Below are positions 1-9,246 of a stretch of 42,588 nucleotides of DNA, in pieces; the first letter of the stretch is position 1, and each line of letters begins with the position of its first letter. The DNA is taken from assembly GCA_913061155.1 (NCBI GenBank), contig CAJXSI010000008.1, forward strand, positions 1-42,588. Reading direction: 5' to 3'. Below the pieces are notes generated by a model. That model saw only the letters and a list, made by a program, of their open reading frames with translations, ran no database searches and had not been told where the DNA came from. The stretch comes from an uncultured Alphaproteobacteria bacterium (GTDB taxonomy: Bacteria > Pseudomonadota > Alphaproteobacteria > UBA7879 > VGCX01). The translations under genes were made by a program, and so were the position numbers.

Positions 1-105
1 CTATATCAATTATTGGGCGAAAACGGTGGAATGTCAGAGGACGACTGTTATATGGTTTTCAAATCACGGGATGATGAAATGGGCAGGACACTTGTCCTGG
101 ATTAA
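1..105 (+). CDS. 3' end of a protein cut by the window edge
   Basis: Frame 1 is open from the first base and stops with TAA at 103-105, giving a 34-residue tail that ends in KSRDDEMGRTLVLD. The acidic, charged composition looks like a real C-terminus, but the piece is too short to assign to a family. It converges on manB, which ends at 175. The 69 bases between show no clear terminator. Confidence 0.45.
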   Translation, partial: LYQLLGENGGMSEDDCYMVFKSRDDEMGRTLVLD

Positions 106-174
106 CTGGTCAGTGTGGGCGTAATGGCAGGATGGGAAGCATAAGAGGATGATAGATAAGGGATGAAATAAAAG

Positions 175-1548
175 TTAATTTTCAAAACTTAAATTATAAC
201 GCCCCAAAATTTCTTTCAGGGTATGAACAAGATCTTTTAACCCTTCAGGGGTTATGCTTTCGGCGCGAATAATAATACAGTTTTCTGTGTTGGAGGCGCG
301 GGCCAGCCACCAACCATGATCGGTTTGAACACGAACCCCATCAATTGTGGTGACGTCCACATTTTCAATTTTCATGACATCTTTTTGAATGGATTCAATG
401 ATACCAAATTTAAGGGATTCGGGGCATTCAATTCTTATTTCAGGTGTTGTATATGTTTTTGGCAGGGCGTTAACAAGCTCTGAAAAACTGTATTTTTTTT
501 CTGCCAAAATATTTAATAATTTAATGGATGCATAAATCGCATCATCATAGCCATGATTTTCGGCGAAAAAGATATGGCCACTTAACTCCCCGGCCAATGG
601 ACAGTTATATTCTTTCATGGCGGCTTTGATATTGGAATGCCCCGTGGGAAGCAACATGGGTTTCCCTCCCATTTTAATGATTTGGTCAATAAAAACTTGG
701 GAAGCTTTAATATCCGCAATAATGGGCGCGCCTGGATTTTCTTGTAAAATATCATGGGCAAAAAAGATTAATAAAAGATCCCCCAGAACTTGTTTCCCAT
801 CATTGGTTACGGCACAAATTCGGTCTCCATCCCCATCAAAGGCAATGCCCAAGTCCGCCTTGTTTTCTTTGATAGACGAAATTAATTGGCCCAAGTTTTC
901 CAGCTTGGTTGGGTCAGGATCGTGATTTGGAAAAGTCCCATCGACTTTTTCATTCAAAAGAATATGCGTATCAGGTAATTTGGTTATTAAATCTGGCATG
1001 ACCGCGCCAGCAGCGCCATTTGAAATATCCCACACAACTTTTGTAGAATTTTTAAACTGGGCCAGGTTTGTCATTTTTTCAATAAAAGGCGTGATGGCAT
1101 CAAACTTTTCAACAGATCCTTTGGTGGGGCTTTCACAAAAATTGGGGACCATTTCCGGAAAGGCTTCAATGTCTTTGCCCCACACAGGTCGGTCATACAA
1201 AGCCATCTTTACGCCGTTGTAATGGCCAGCATTATGGGAACCTGTAATCATCATTCCCCCCGCAGCTTTCAAAGTTTTAATTGAAAAATATAAAACAGGG
1301 GTGGGGACCAACCCAATTTGAATAACATTAATGCCTGAATCACAAAGCCCTTGGGTGATTGATTTTTCAAGGGCAGGGGAACTTAACCGCCCGTCATAAC
1401 CAACAACAACAGTTGTTCCCTTGTTTTCTTTGACAATTTCGGCAAAACAGCGACCAATATAATACCCATCCGTTGCGTTAAAATCTTTATCATAGACACC
1501 GCGGATATCGTATTTTCTTAAGATGACTGGGTTAAAATTATGATTCAT
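175..1548 (-). CDS. manB: Phosphomannomutase/phosphoglucomutase
   Basis: An alpha-D-phosphohexomutase that interconverts hexose 6-phosphate and 1-phosphate, feeding nucleotide-sugar synthesis in the cytoplasm. The 457-residue length is normal. Visible motifs are the phosphoserine loop TGSHNAGHYNG (catalytic Ser about 104), the Mg site DGDGDR (238-243), the sugar loop GELSGH (320-325) and the phosphate-binding loop starting RASNTEN (about 417). Two positions differ from the usual family sequence: the proline after SHN is alanine, and the usual T-P of the last loop is E-N. It is the last gene of the mipZ-galU-ugd-manB run, one base after ugd, so probably cotranscribed. Whether it prefers mannose or glucose cannot be read from the sequence. 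Confidence 0.9.
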   Translation of the reverse strand: MNHNFNPVILRKYDIRGVYDKDFNATDGYYIGRCFAEIVKENKGTTVVVGYDGRLSSPALEKSITQGLCDSGINVIQIGLVPTPVLYFSIKTLKAAGGMMITGSHNAGHYNGVKMALYDRPVWGKDIEAFPEMVPNFCESPTKGSVEKFDAITPFIEKMTNLAQFKNSTKVVWDISNGAAGAVMPDLITKLPDTHILLNEKVDGTFPNHDPDPTKLENLGQLISSIKENKADLGIAFDGDGDRICAVTNDGKQVLGDLLLIFFAHDILQENPGAPIIADIKASQVFIDQIIKMGGKPMLLPTGHSNIKAAMKEYNCPLAGELSGHIFFAENHGYDDAIYASIKLLNILAEKKYSFSELVNALPKTYTTPEIRIECPESLKFGIIESIQKDVMKIENVDVTTIDGVRVQTDHGWWLARASNTENCIIIRAESITPEGLKDLVHTLKEILGRYNLSFEN

Positions 1549-1549
1549 A

Positions 1550-2863
1550 CTATTTTATATGTTTACGCCCCAAAGATACATATTCAATGCCCGCATCTTT
1601 CATTTCTTTTAAAGGATAAATATTTCTTAAATCAACAATCAAAGGCTTTTTGGACAGATTTTTATAGTGATCTTTATCAAGGGATCTAAATTCATTCCAC
1701 TCTGTTAAAATAAGCATGCAATCCGAATCTTGAATGGCGTCATAGGCGTTGGTTTTCCATTCAATATCATTGAAAAAAGCTTTGGCTTCTTCCATTCCTG
1801 CCGGATCATAAGCCTTTATATTCGCCCCATTTTGTTGAAGAATTGGGATAATATCCAGGCTGGGACTGTCACGCATATCGTCTGTGTCTGGTTTGAATGT
1901 CACCCCAAGAACCCCAATTGTTTTACCGTGGATATCGCCGCCACAAGCCTCAATAACTTTATGTGCCATATCCTTTTTGCGCCGATCATTTGCATCAATC
2001 ACAGATTCTATAATTGTTGTTGGACAGTTATATTTTTGGGCTGTTTTGGCCAAGGCAAGTGTATCTTTTGGAAAGCATGATCCGCCATACCCAGGACCAG
2101 TGTGAAGGAATTTTTTACCAATTCGATCGTCCAGACCAATCCCCTTTGAAACATCTTGTATGTCAGCGCCACATTTTTCACATAGGTCAGCAATTTGGTT
2201 AATAAAGGCAACCTTTGTTGCAAGAAAACTGTTTGAAGCATATTTAATTAGTTCAGATGATTCAGGTGTTGTGAAAACGATGGGGGTTTCAATCAAGAAC
2301 AAGGGGCGGTATAATTTCCGCATGACTTCACGTGCCTTTTCTGTTCTTGCCCCGACGACAACACGGTCGGGTCGCATGAAATCTTCAATGGCAGAGCCTT
2401 CCCTTAAAAACTCTGGGTTGGAAACAACATCAAAGTCTGCTTTTGGATTAACCTTTTTGACAAGTGTTTCAATCTTTTTCGCCGTATCAACAGGAACCGT
2501 TGATTTTGTGACAATGACAGTATAACCCTGCATTGATTTTGCAATTTGTTCTGCAGCATCAAAGACGTATGTTAGGTCAGCATGGCCGTCTTCTTCACGC
2601 GTTGGGGTGCCGACTGCAATAAAAACAATATCTGATTCTTTAACAGATTCAGCGAAGTCAGTTGTGAATTTTAAGCGCCCGGCCTTTACATTTGTTTCAA
2701 TTAAGCTTCCTAAGCCAGGTTCATAGATGGGAACATTTCCTTTGTTTAAAAGGTCTATTTTTTCTTTAATTCTATCAACACACGTGACATTGAATCCAAA
2801 TTCTGAAAAACAAGTCCCCGTGACAAGTCCGACATAACCTGTTCCAATCATTGATACTTTCAT
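1550..2863 (-). CDS. ugd: UDP-glucose 6-dehydrogenase
   Basis: Oxidises UDP-glucose to UDP-glucuronate with two NAD, a precursor for capsule, exopolysaccharide or LPS sugars. The 437-residue protein starts with an NAD-binding Rossmann fold (GTGYVGL, residues 7-13). It carries the family's catalytic cysteine in GYGGSCFPKDT (Cys about 263), and the C-terminal domain has GVTFKPDTDDMRDSP. It starts two bases after galU ends, so the enzyme that makes its substrate is encoded directly upstream. All expected motifs are intact. Confidence 0.95.
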   Translation of the reverse strand: MKVSMIGTGYVGLVTGTCFSEFGFNVTCVDRIKEKIDLLNKGNVPIYEPGLGSLIETNVKAGRLKFTTDFAESVKESDIVFIAVGTPTREEDGHADLTYVFDAAEQIAKSMQGYTVIVTKSTVPVDTAKKIETLVKKVNPKADFDVVSNPEFLREGSAIEDFMRPDRVVVGARTEKAREVMRKLYRPLFLIETPIVFTTPESSELIKYASNSFLATKVAFINQIADLCEKCGADIQDVSKGIGLDDRIGKKFLHTGPGYGGSCFPKDTLALAKTAQKYNCPTTIIESVIDANDRRKKDMAHKVIEACGGDIHGKTIGVLGVTFKPDTDDMRDSPSLDIIPILQQNGANIKAYDPAGMEEAKAFFNDIEWKTNAYDAIQDSDCMLILTEWNEFRSLDKDHYKNLSKKPLIVDLRNIYPLKEMKDAGIEYVSLGRKHIK

Positions 2864-2865
2864 AC

Positions 2866-3744
2866 TTAATCCTTTAGCTTTTGACTTAATTCTAAAATAA
2901 TACTTTTAATGCTTTCACGCAAATCTTCACGATCCAGGGCAAAATTGATACTGGCCTCAAGAAATCCCCGCCTTGATCCACAATCAAACCGTTTGCCATC
3001 AAACTTAAATCCATGGAAGGGGATTTCCCCAATAAGTTTCTGGAGCGCGTCCGTCAATTGAATTTCACCGCCAGCGCCAGAATTCCTTTGCTCCAATACA
3101 TCAAATATTTCAGGGGTTAAAATATAACGCCCAATAATGGCATGATTGGATGGGGCCTTTGCCGGATCTGGTTTTTCAACTAACCCCTTTGCAACAATTT
3201 TGTAGTCATCTTCGGCGCCGCAATCAAGAATACCATACTGATTTGTTTTGTCATTGGGGACCTGCATAACGGCTGCCATATTTCCGCCATCATAATGGTC
3301 CATCATTTGCTGAAGGCAGGGTTGTTTGGATAAAATCATATCATCCGCCAAAAGAACGGCAAAAGGTTCATTGCCAACAAGATGACGTGCACACCATATG
3401 GCATGTCCAAGACCAAGGGGTTCTTGCTGGCGTGTGTAAATAACTTTTCCAGCATCCAAAACAACATCGTTTACTTTTTTAAGATCTTCTATTTTTCCAC
3501 GTAATTCAAGGGTGTGGTTTAATTCAAACGAGTAATCAAAAAAGTCTTCGATGGCGGTTTTCCCCCGACCAGTGACAAAAATGAATTCTTCAATTCCGGC
3601 GGATTTTGCCTCTTCGACAGCATACTGAATTAAAGGCCGATCAATAACTGTTAACATTTCTTTGGGCATAGATTTTGTGGCCGGTAGGAAACGTGTTCCA
3701 AGGCCCGCAACAGGAAAGATGGCTTTTTTAATTGTTTGCTTCAC
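2866..3744 (-). CDS. galU: UTP-glucose-1-phosphate uridylyltransferase
   Basis: Makes UDP-glucose from glucose 1-phosphate and UTP. The 292-residue protein has the nucleotidyltransferase signature GLGTRFLPATKSMPKEM (residues 14-30), the active-site stretch LLADDM, and a C-terminal region with RFDCGSRRGFLEA, as in bacterial GalU. It lies 35 bases after mipZ and two bases before ugd on the same strand, so the run galU-ugd-manB covers hexose-phosphate to UDP-glucuronate. Start at 3744 (MKQTIKKAIF) fits the family N-terminus. Confidence 0.95.
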   Translation of the reverse strand: MKQTIKKAIFPVAGLGTRFLPATKSMPKEMLTVIDRPLIQYAVEEAKSAGIEEFIFVTGRGKTAIEDFFDYSFELNHTLELRGKIEDLKKVNDVVLDAGKVIYTRQQEPLGLGHAIWCARHLVGNEPFAVLLADDMILSKQPCLQQMMDHYDGGNMAAVMQVPNDKTNQYGILDCGAEDDYKIVAKGLVEKPDPAKAPSNHAIIGRYILTPEIFDVLEQRNSGAGGEIQLTDALQKLIGEIPFHGFKFDGKRFDCGSRRGFLEASINFALDREDLRESIKSIILELSQKLKD

Positions 3745-3779
3745 AAAATCCTCTTAATCAAGTGTGTCTCAAGAAACCA

Positions 3780-4607
3780 TTATTTAAAGGCTTCTGCAAC
3801 CTTTTTTTGCAAAGGCGGTAGGTTGATGGCATTCATTAAGTCGCGTAATTCTTGACGTGCAGCCACATGGGATAACTTCAAAGGGCGCCCAATATCGGTT
3901 AAATCTAACAAGGTTAATCCTTGCATAAACAGTTCTTTGAAAATAACACGCTCACTAAAACCTGGGACCATACGAAAGGCAAGACGTTTTGACATTTTGT
4001 TAAGAACACCTTCCATTTTTTGTTTGTTATTCGCATGAATACTGGATAAACGGTTTCTTAAAACAATCCAGTCGATGGAACCCCTGTCACGCATGGCACG
4101 GTGTTTTTTTTGTTCCCACACCCAGTCTGCATAAATACTTGGTTTTTCCATTTCCATGGAATCGTGTTTTAAGTGAACCAAAACATCCAAGTCAACAAAG
4201 CTGTCGTTCAAAGGGGTAATCAAGGTATCTGCATAGGAATGCGCCAAACGGGATAGATAAAGATCATGCCCTGGCGTATCAATGACGATAAAATCTTTGT
4301 CCCCCAGTTCTTGATAAATTTTTTCAAAAGTTGCCTTATCTTGTTCTTGGGCAGTTTTGGTTGAATCTTCGGCAGATCGTGTCAGACGGTAATGTTGCGG
4401 CAGCGGAAGGTTTACCTTGTTTGTTTCAGTGTAATGTCTACGGTTGTCAATATATCTGGATAAAGTTCCCTGACGTGCGTCGATATCAACAGTTCCAACT
4501 TGATAGCCAAGTCGAAGTAAGGCTGTGACCAAATGCATGGCAGTGGTTGATTTCCCTGTGCCACCTTTTTCATTTCCAAGTACAATTACGTAAGGTTTTT
4601 TATCCAT
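3780..4607 (-). CDS. mipZ: MipZ/ParA-family division-site ATPase
   Basis: A ParA-type ATPase. In alphaproteobacteria MipZ forms a gradient from the poles that blocks FtsZ assembly away from midcell. The deviant Walker A is GNEKGGTGKST near the N-terminus, followed by DIDARQGTLSRYIDNRR and FIVIDTPGHD (Walker B). The DIDxRQ...NRR stretch and the short segment EVxLPLP-like region match MipZ rather than chromosomal ParA. An ATG 18 bases further upstream (4625) is possible, but AGAGG sits at good spacing before the ATG at 4607, so that start is preferred (275 residues). It is the first gene before galU-ugd-manB, 35 bases apart, and may be cotranscribed with them. Confidence 0.85.
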   Translation of the reverse strand: MDKKPYVIVLGNEKGGTGKSTTAMHLVTALLRLGYQVGTVDIDARQGTLSRYIDNRRHYTETNKVNLPLPQHYRLTRSAEDSTKTAQEQDKATFEKIYQELGDKDFIVIDTPGHDLYLSRLAHSYADTLITPLNDSFVDLDVLVHLKHDSMEMEKPSIYADWVWEQKKHRAMRDRGSIDWIVLRNRLSSIHANNKQKMEGVLNKMSKRLAFRMVPGFSERVIFKELFMQGLTLLDLTDIGRPLKLSHVAARQELRDLMNAINLPPLQKKVAEAFK

Positions 4608-4771
4608 TGAATCCTCTGTTCGCATAGTTAATCTGATTGTTGCAAGATGCGCTTTTCCTAAACGCCCCTTAAAATTTCATCGTTCACCAAGCCCTTAATA
4701 AACAACAGTTTTATCATAGCCTTTTTGTGAATAATAATAAAGGGATTTGGTTGATTTCGTATTATGAATAG

Positions 4772-4785
4772 CCCCATAATAGGGG
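4772..4785 (+). promoter_or_regulatory. GC hairpin abutting the cca start codon
   Basis: CCCC (4772-4775) and GGGG (4782-4785) flank a six-base ATAATA loop, and the start codon follows at once. In RNA this could hide the only purine-rich stretch near the start. A TATTAT box at about 4760 would put the transcript start close to the hairpin. Inference only. Confidence 0.25.
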
Positions 4786-6024
4786 ATGGAAGTAAACAAC
4801 CTTAAAAAATTAAAAGATTCTTACAAAGATATTATCCAGTCTGTAACCCATGCTGGGGGGCGATTTTTATTTATTGGGGGGTGTGTTCGTGATGCTCTGC
4901 TGGGGGGGGTAATTAAAGATTATGACGCCGAGGTATATGGACTATCCCCTGAAAATTTAGAAAATATCTTAAAAGATAGTGGCCCTGTATCTTTTGCTGG
5001 ACAAAGTTTCGGGGTTTATCATCTGCATCACCGTGACTTAGAAATTTCAATTCCCCGGAAAGATCAGAAAGTTGGGGCAGGCCATCGTGGGTTTAAAATT
5101 TCTGCCGATCCTTTTCTAAGTTTTCCAGAGGCGTCAAGACGGCGCGATTTAACAATGAACAGCATGGGATATGACCCCATCACGAATGAATTGTTGGATC
5201 CTTGGGATGGCCAGAAAGACATGGCAGACAAAGTTTTAAAAGCAACAGATTCCAAAGTTTTTGGGGAAGATCCCTTACGGGCATTACGTGTCATGCAATT
5301 ATCCGCAAGGTTTTTGATGAAGCCTGACCAGGCTTTGTTGGCTTTGTGTTCCCAGCAAGACTTATCAGAATTACCCAGCGAACGGATTTTAACAGAATTC
5401 AGAAAACTATTGGTTAAGGGCCAAAAACCTTCTTGGGGATTTGTTTTCCTGAAAGAAACAGGTTTGCTGAAATACATTGATGGCCTAAAGGATATTAAGG
5501 GTTCAAGTTGGAAAATATTGCTGGAAAAACTGGATTTTGGTGTCAATCACCCGGATAAAAATTCTGTGGAATTCAGTTTTATGTTAACGCTTGTTGCTTG
5601 GTCTATGCCTGCAAAAGAATCTGTTGAAGCCTTTTTAAGATATTTAAAGGTGTCCAACCATACTTATAAAGAAGTAACGCAGGGGGATGATGCCCTGCAT
5701 GACTTGGCCACTTTAGATGGTGCCTATGGTTGGCGTCGTTGGGCGCACAATATCCATAAAGGATACACATCATTTGATACTATCAAAGCACTTGTTAATT
5801 TATTAATGGAAGATGCCATGCTTATAAAGCTTACCCAAGCTGTGAAAGATTATGATTTAGATAATCCTTTGAAAATGATGCCCATTATCCAAGGAAAAGA
5901 CTTGATTAATCAGGGGATAACACCGGGCAAAGAATTTACGGATATCTTAAAAAGATGTCACGATCATCAGTTGGCTGCGGGATGTTTTGATAAATCAGAA
6001 TTATTATTATTCCTCCAAACTTAA
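4786..6024 (+). CDS. cca: CCA-adding tRNA nucleotidyltransferase
   Basis: Adds or repairs the 3' CCA of tRNAs. The 412-residue protein has the polymerase beta-type head: GGCVRDALLG (residues 31-40), the metal-binding acidic pair in DYDAEVYG (about 45-52), then RRRDLTMNSMGYDP and the neck stretch GEDPLRALRVMQLSARF. The C-terminal part is helical and less conserved. The AGGGG before the ATG is too close to be an ideal ribosome site and forms the right arm of a CCCC/GGGG hairpin (4772-4785). The 3' end overlaps putA by 18 bases on the opposite strand. The tRNA-Glu in this window already encodes CCA, so the enzyme probably acts in repair or on other tRNAs. Confidence 0.9.
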   Translation: MEVNNLKKLKDSYKDIIQSVTHAGGRFLFIGGCVRDALLGGVIKDYDAEVYGLSPENLENILKDSGPVSFAGQSFGVYHLHHRDLEISIPRKDQKVGAGHRGFKISADPFLSFPEASRRRDLTMNSMGYDPITNELLDPWDGQKDMADKVLKATDSKVFGEDPLRALRVMQLSARFLMKPDQALLALCSQQDLSELPSERILTEFRKLLVKGQKPSWGFVFLKETGLLKYIDGLKDIKGSSWKILLEKLDFGVNHPDKNSVEFSFMLTLVAWSMPAKESVEAFLRYLKVSNHTYKEVTQGDDALHDLATLDGAYGWRRWAHNIHKGYTSFDTIKALVNLLMEDAMLIKLTQAVKDYDLDNPLKMMPIIQGKDLINQGITPGKEFTDILKRCHDHQLAAGCFDKSELLLFLQT

Positions 6025-9000
6025 CAACCCAGTATTCCCGCCAGAGGCTGTAGTGTCCTCTGTATAGGTGCGCTCGTAAACAAAACGCAGCAGGTAATGG
6101 GGACCCCCAGCTTTGGGGCCTGTCCCTGAAAGACCTTCCCCGCCAAAGGGTTGTACACCCACAACGGCACCAATCATATTACGATTGACATACATATTTC
6201 CCACATGAATACGGTGGCGAATATATTGCATGCGGCTGTTAATACGGGTGTGAAGACCAAAAGTCAAACCAAACCCAGATCCATTAATTTGATCCAAGGT
6301 TTTATCCAGATCTTTTGCTTTGTATTTAACAACATGCAAGACGGGGCCGAAAGCTTCGTCAGTTAAGTCACTTGCTTGTTTTAACTCAAGCAGGTGAGGG
6401 GCAGTAAAACTTCCCTTCGCCAAAGTGTCAGGCATAGATATCTTGTGAAGAAGGTTTGCTTTTTTATCTTTGATCATATGATCAATATGGTTGGCCAGAT
6501 TTTTTTGGGCCTTAAAATCAATGACAGGGCTGACATCTGTTTCAAGATTGATAGGGTCCCCAATATTCAGTTCATTCATGGCCCCCTTAAGCATCTGGAT
6601 AAAGTCATCATATATATCATCTTGAACATATAAAAGACGTAAGGCTGAACAGCGCTGGCCTGCACTGCGAAAGGACGACATGATAATGTCATCAACCGCC
6701 CGTTCTGGTAGACAGGTTGAATCAACAATCATTGAATTTAATCCCCCTGTTTCCGCAATAAAGGGAATAATATCTGTGGGGCGCTGGGCCAATGTCCGGT
6801 TAATCGCTTGCGCCGTAGGGACAGATCCTGTGAACGCCACCCCTTTGATGACGGGATGGGAAAGGGCAATTTCTGAAATCATTTTCCCGCTGATATTTAC
6901 ATAATTCAAAACATCTTTCGGAATGCCGGCTTTGTGAAGAATATCTACCGCGCGGGCCGCAATAAATGGGGTGGTTTGCGCTGGCTTTGCAATAACACAG
7001 TTGCCAGAAACCAAGGCGGCCGTTACTTGTCCAACAAAAATGGCCAAGGGAAAATTCCAGGGGCTGATACATAAAAATGTTCCCCGGCCGTATAATGTAA
7101 GCTGGTTTAATTCACCTGTTGGGCTGGGAAATGTTTCTGGGTATTGAAAAAGTTCCCTGGCGCGCGCGGCGTAATAATAACAAAAATCGATGGCTTCGCG
7201 AACTTCTGCCACGGCATCCGGTAGGGTTTTTCCAGCTTCTTTCACACACAAGGCAATCAAATCATTTTCTTGTTGCTGCATTAAGTCGCCAGCTTTTTCA
7301 ATAATATCTGCCCGCTGACTGACAGGGGTCTGGGCCCAATCTTCAAAGGCTTTTTGCGAGTTATTGATGGCTTGGGTTAAGTCTTCTTTGCTGGCTTTGC
7401 CAATATTTCCAACGACTTCAGCGTGATTATTGGGATTGGTAACAGCCATTATTTCCTTTGATTTTGCAAGGAAAGACGTGGGCCCTTGTTGTAAGGGAAG
7501 TGTTTTGCAGAACCCTTCAATATGCAGTTGCAAACTGGTTAAAGTTGTTTGGTTGCTTAGGTCAATTCCAAGCGAGTTATTGCGATAGCCTTTGTACAAA
7601 TCTGTGGGATTTGGGATTTTTGAATGTTGAATGGTTTTTAACTTTTTTACTTTATGAAAAGGATTTTCCAAAATTTCATCAACTGTAATGGTGTCAGATG
7701 TTAACTGATGTACAAAAGAACTGTTCGCCCCATTTTCCAATAAACGACGAACTAAGTAAGCCAATAAATCCTTGTGACTTCCGACGGGGGCATAAATGCG
7801 ACAAGGTGATTTATAGGGGCCGTCTGTGATGATTTTATCATACAGGGAATCGCCCATGCCATGCAGGCGTTGAAATTCAAATTTTTTATCTTTGCCTAAA
7901 GTTAAAATTGTTGCAACCGTTTGGGCGTTATGGGTGGCAAACATAGGATATATATGGTCTTGATGATTCAAAAGTTTTTGGGCGCAAACAATATAGGACA
8001 CATCTGTATTACATTTTCGCGTAAAAACAGGATAGCCCAGCCCTTCAACTTGGGCCAGCTTAATTTCTGTATCCCAATAGGCCCCTTTAACCAAACGAAT
8101 CATTAATTTTCGATTGGCTTGTTTTGCCAAATCAATCAGCCAGTCAATGGCGGTAAAAGCCCGCTTTTGATATGCCTGAAGCGCCAGGCCGAAACCTTCC
8201 CAGCCATCTAACTTTTTATCCAAGAAAACTTGTTCAATAATATCGTAAGATAAATCCAGACGATCTGCTTCTTCTGCATCAATGGTTAAATGTATATTAT
8301 ATTTTTTGGCAAGCAAGCAAAGATCCAAGACTTTTGGGGTTAAATCTTTGGCAACCTGGGCCCGGTGGAAATAATGATAACGGGGATGTAATGCTGATAA
8401 TTTTACGGAAATTCCAGGGCGTTCTTTTAAAAATTCCCCTGTGGCTGATTTTCCCATTTCATGAATGGCTGTTGCATAATGATCAAAGTATAGATCGGCA
8501 TCTGATTGGGTGCGGGCGGCTTCACCCAGCATATCATACGAATAAGTGTATCCTTTTTTTTCCTGTTTGCGGGCCTCTTTCACAGCACTTTGAATACTGG
8601 TTTCCAAAATAAAATGCCGCCCCAGTACTTTCATAAAGGATTTAAAGCCTTCGCGGGCGACAGGTTCGGTTGATTTGGCAATAAGGCTTTGCATTTTATC
8701 AGCCCAGTTTTTGGGTTTTTTACCAGCAGAGTCAAATATTTTATCAGAAAGACTTAGGCCATAACCGATAAACTTTAAAAACAAACCGTCATCTTTACTG
8801 TCAACAGGTTCTTTCATGGCTTGTTCAAGCTTGTCTTGGATCAAAAGACTGGCTGTACTGTTGTCTGGGACTCTAAGAAGGGCTTCGGCCAAACTCATTA
8901 ACGCACGGCCTTGGTCTGACCCAAGGTCATATTTTTTCATTAAAGCATCAAAAGAACTTAAGGTTGTGTCTTTGATGGATTGTACCAATTCTTTCCCGAC

Positions 9001-9132
9001 AGCATCGATATTTTTATCCATTGGATCCGTAGTTTTAAAGCTTTCTAATAAAATAGAGATGGCTTTATCCTCAAGATACCTATAGAAATCTTCATAGATG
9101 CGTTTTCTTGGTGGGGTGTTTTTTATTTTCAT
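6007..9132 (-). CDS. putA: Bifunctional proline dehydrogenase / P5C dehydrogenase
   Basis: Oxidises proline to glutamate in two steps (FAD-dependent PRODH, then NAD-dependent aldehyde dehydrogenase). About 1041 residues. The PRODH half shows YSYDMLGEAART, PGISVKLSALHPRY, LMIRLVKGAYWD and QRLHGMGDSLYD. The aldehyde dehydrogenase half shows SPWNFPLAIF, FAETGGLNSM and the catalytic cysteine in SAGQRCSALR, ending with VQPFGGEGLSGTGPKAGG. There is no N-terminal ribbon-helix-helix DNA-binding domain as in E. coli PutA (about 1320 residues), so it is a compact catalytic form that should not repress itself. An ATG six bases upstream (9138) is also possible. AAGAGA is better spaced for 9132. It is divergent from the ABC operon and overlaps cca at the 3' end. 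Confidence 0.95.
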   Translation of the reverse strand: MKIKNTPPRKRIYEDFYRYLEDKAISILLESFKTTDPMDKNIDAVGKELVQSIKDTTLSSFDALMKKYDLGSDQGRALMSLAEALLRVPDNSTASLLIQDKLEQAMKEPVDSKDDGLFLKFIGYGLSLSDKIFDSAGKKPKNWADKMQSLIAKSTEPVAREGFKSFMKVLGRHFILETSIQSAVKEARKQEKKGYTYSYDMLGEAARTQSDADLYFDHYATAIHEMGKSATGEFLKERPGISVKLSALHPRYHYFHRAQVAKDLTPKVLDLCLLAKKYNIHLTIDAEEADRLDLSYDIIEQVFLDKKLDGWEGFGLALQAYQKRAFTAIDWLIDLAKQANRKLMIRLVKGAYWDTEIKLAQVEGLGYPVFTRKCNTDVSYIVCAQKLLNHQDHIYPMFATHNAQTVATILTLGKDKKFEFQRLHGMGDSLYDKIITDGPYKSPCRIYAPVGSHKDLLAYLVRRLLENGANSSFVHQLTSDTITVDEILENPFHKVKKLKTIQHSKIPNPTDLYKGYRNNSLGIDLSNQTTLTSLQLHIEGFCKTLPLQQGPTSFLAKSKEIMAVTNPNNHAEVVGNIGKASKEDLTQAINNSQKAFEDWAQTPVSQRADIIEKAGDLMQQQENDLIALCVKEAGKTLPDAVAEVREAIDFCYYYAARARELFQYPETFPSPTGELNQLTLYGRGTFLCISPWNFPLAIFVGQVTAALVSGNCVIAKPAQTTPFIAARAVDILHKAGIPKDVLNYVNISGKMISEIALSHPVIKGVAFTGSVPTAQAINRTLAQRPTDIIPFIAETGGLNSMIVDSTCLPERAVDDIIMSSFRSAGQRCSALRLLYVQDDIYDDFIQMLKGAMNELNIGDPINLETDVSPVIDFKAQKNLANHIDHMIKDKKANLLHKISMPDTLAKGSFTAPHLLELKQASDLTDEAFGPVLHVVKYKAKDLDKTLDQINGSGFGLTFGLHTRINSRMQYIRHRIHVGNMYVNRNMIGAVVGVQPFGGEGLSGTGPKAGGPHYLLRFVYERTYTEDTTASGGNTGLLSLEE

Positions 9133-9143
9133 TAACATTGTCT

Positions 9144-9173
9144 CTTGATTTTATCTCATTGATGACGCTATGG
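9144..9173 (+). promoter_or_regulatory. Putative promoter of the sugar ABC operon
   Basis: CTTGAT (9144-9149) and CTATGG (9168-9173) are 18 bases apart, close to the alphaproteobacterial CTTGAC-N17-CTATAT pattern. The perfect palindrome TTGATCAA (9216-9223) lies between the predicted start of transcription and the first gene and could be an operator. Not demonstrated. Confidence 0.3.
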
Positions 9174-9246
9174 TGTACTTAATTATCAAGTTGATTTTGG
9201 ACAATATAAATTCGTTTGATCAATAAATCAATCAAGACTTGGAGAT

